The notes under the pieces were generated by a model, which ran no database searches, had not been told where the DNA came from, and saw only the letters and a list, made by a program, of their open reading frames with translations. From positions 1-8,264 of the forward strand of contig PLZT01000384.1 in the NCBI GenBank assembly GCA_003152255.1: 8,264 nt of DNA, given 5' to 3'. This document shows, one piece after another, positions 8,200 through 8,264 of the stretch. Every line of letters starts with the position of its first letter. Position 1 is the stretch's first letter. The DNA is from Methylocystaceae bacterium. Lineage in GTDB: Bacteria > Pseudomonadota > Alphaproteobacteria > Rhizobiales > Beijerinckiaceae. A program made the translations under genes and the position numbers.

Positions 8200-8264
8200 C
8201 TAACCCGTCTTATTCACCGGGGGCTTGATTTTGGGCTGACGGATGTAGCGTAAGATATTGATTT
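8200..8264 (-). CDS. Possible C-terminal end of a gene entering from the right, unidentified
   Basis: On the minus strand the frame closing with TAG at 8200-8202 reads about 20 residues rich in Ile, Lys and Pro (LRYIRQPKIKPPVNKTG), open to the window edge. This basic tail would be compatible with the end of a transposase, and the DNA around the stop reminds me vaguely of IS1380-type elements, but I cannot confirm that. The fragment is too short for any motif test and an open frame of this length is expected by chance. It is recorded only because nothing else explains the window end. Confidence 0.15.
   Translation of the reverse strand, partial: INILRYIRQPKIKPPVNKTG

Noticed and set aside
1..8264. 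CRISPR array, tRNA, rRNA or replication origin
   Set aside because: I found no regularly spaced direct repeats, no cloverleaf with a T-loop motif, and no iteron or DnaA-box cluster.

Overview
The window (about 60% GC by eye, GC-rich third positions) looks like accessory DNA of a proteobacterium, most likely an alphaproteobacterium. That is an inference from codon use and from the style of the Tn3-type transposase and resolvase; no core marker gene is present. The best description is the wreck of a defence island rearranged by a Tn3-family transposon.

Left to right. (1) 4-2085, minus strand: a TIR-STAND protein (TIR domain, NB-ARC/NACHT-like ATPase, start of a helical or TPR sensor). It stops abruptly where related proteins, as I recall them, continue into the TPR array. 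(2) 2154-2315, minus strand: a short orphan coding fragment directly upstream of the TIR gene, faintly reminiscent of the DISARM helicase DrmA. (3) 2326-2940, minus strand: an intact-looking serine resolvase (tnpR). (4) 2941-3077: a divergent intergenic region rich in TGTC/GACA inverted repeats, the expected place for the res site and promoters. (5) 3078-4847, plus strand: tnpA, the Tn3-family transposase, cut off after about 560 of an expected 950-1000 residues, so the DDE catalytic core is missing. (6) About 4749-7550, minus strand: the N-terminal two thirds or less of a DUF4011 superfamily 1 helicase of the type found in defence loci (compare the DUF4011-helicase-Vsr protein Hhe). It is broken in the linker before the second half of the helicase. 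(7) 7551-8264: no convincing gene. It holds a nested inverted-repeat structure and an oddly homopolymer-rich stretch, and possibly the 3' end of another gene entering from the right.

The central observation is the junction near 4746-4757. There tnpA (plus) and the DUF4011 helicase (minus) meet tail to tail, each losing its 3' part. Both frames stay open across the breakpoint, giving a spurious 1412-residue minus-strand frame (3312-7550) and a 29-residue foreign tail on TnpA. No transposon terminal repeat lies at this junction, so a deletion or other illegitimate recombination, or a misassembly, explains it better than simple insertion.

Functionally, the helicase and the DrmA-like scrap are probably dead. 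TnpA is inactive, the resolvase may still work, and the TIR-STAND protein keeps its catalytic and nucleotide-binding motifs but has probably lost its sensor. I see no complete new system here; the interest lies in the rearranged defence genes and the unexplained right-hand end.
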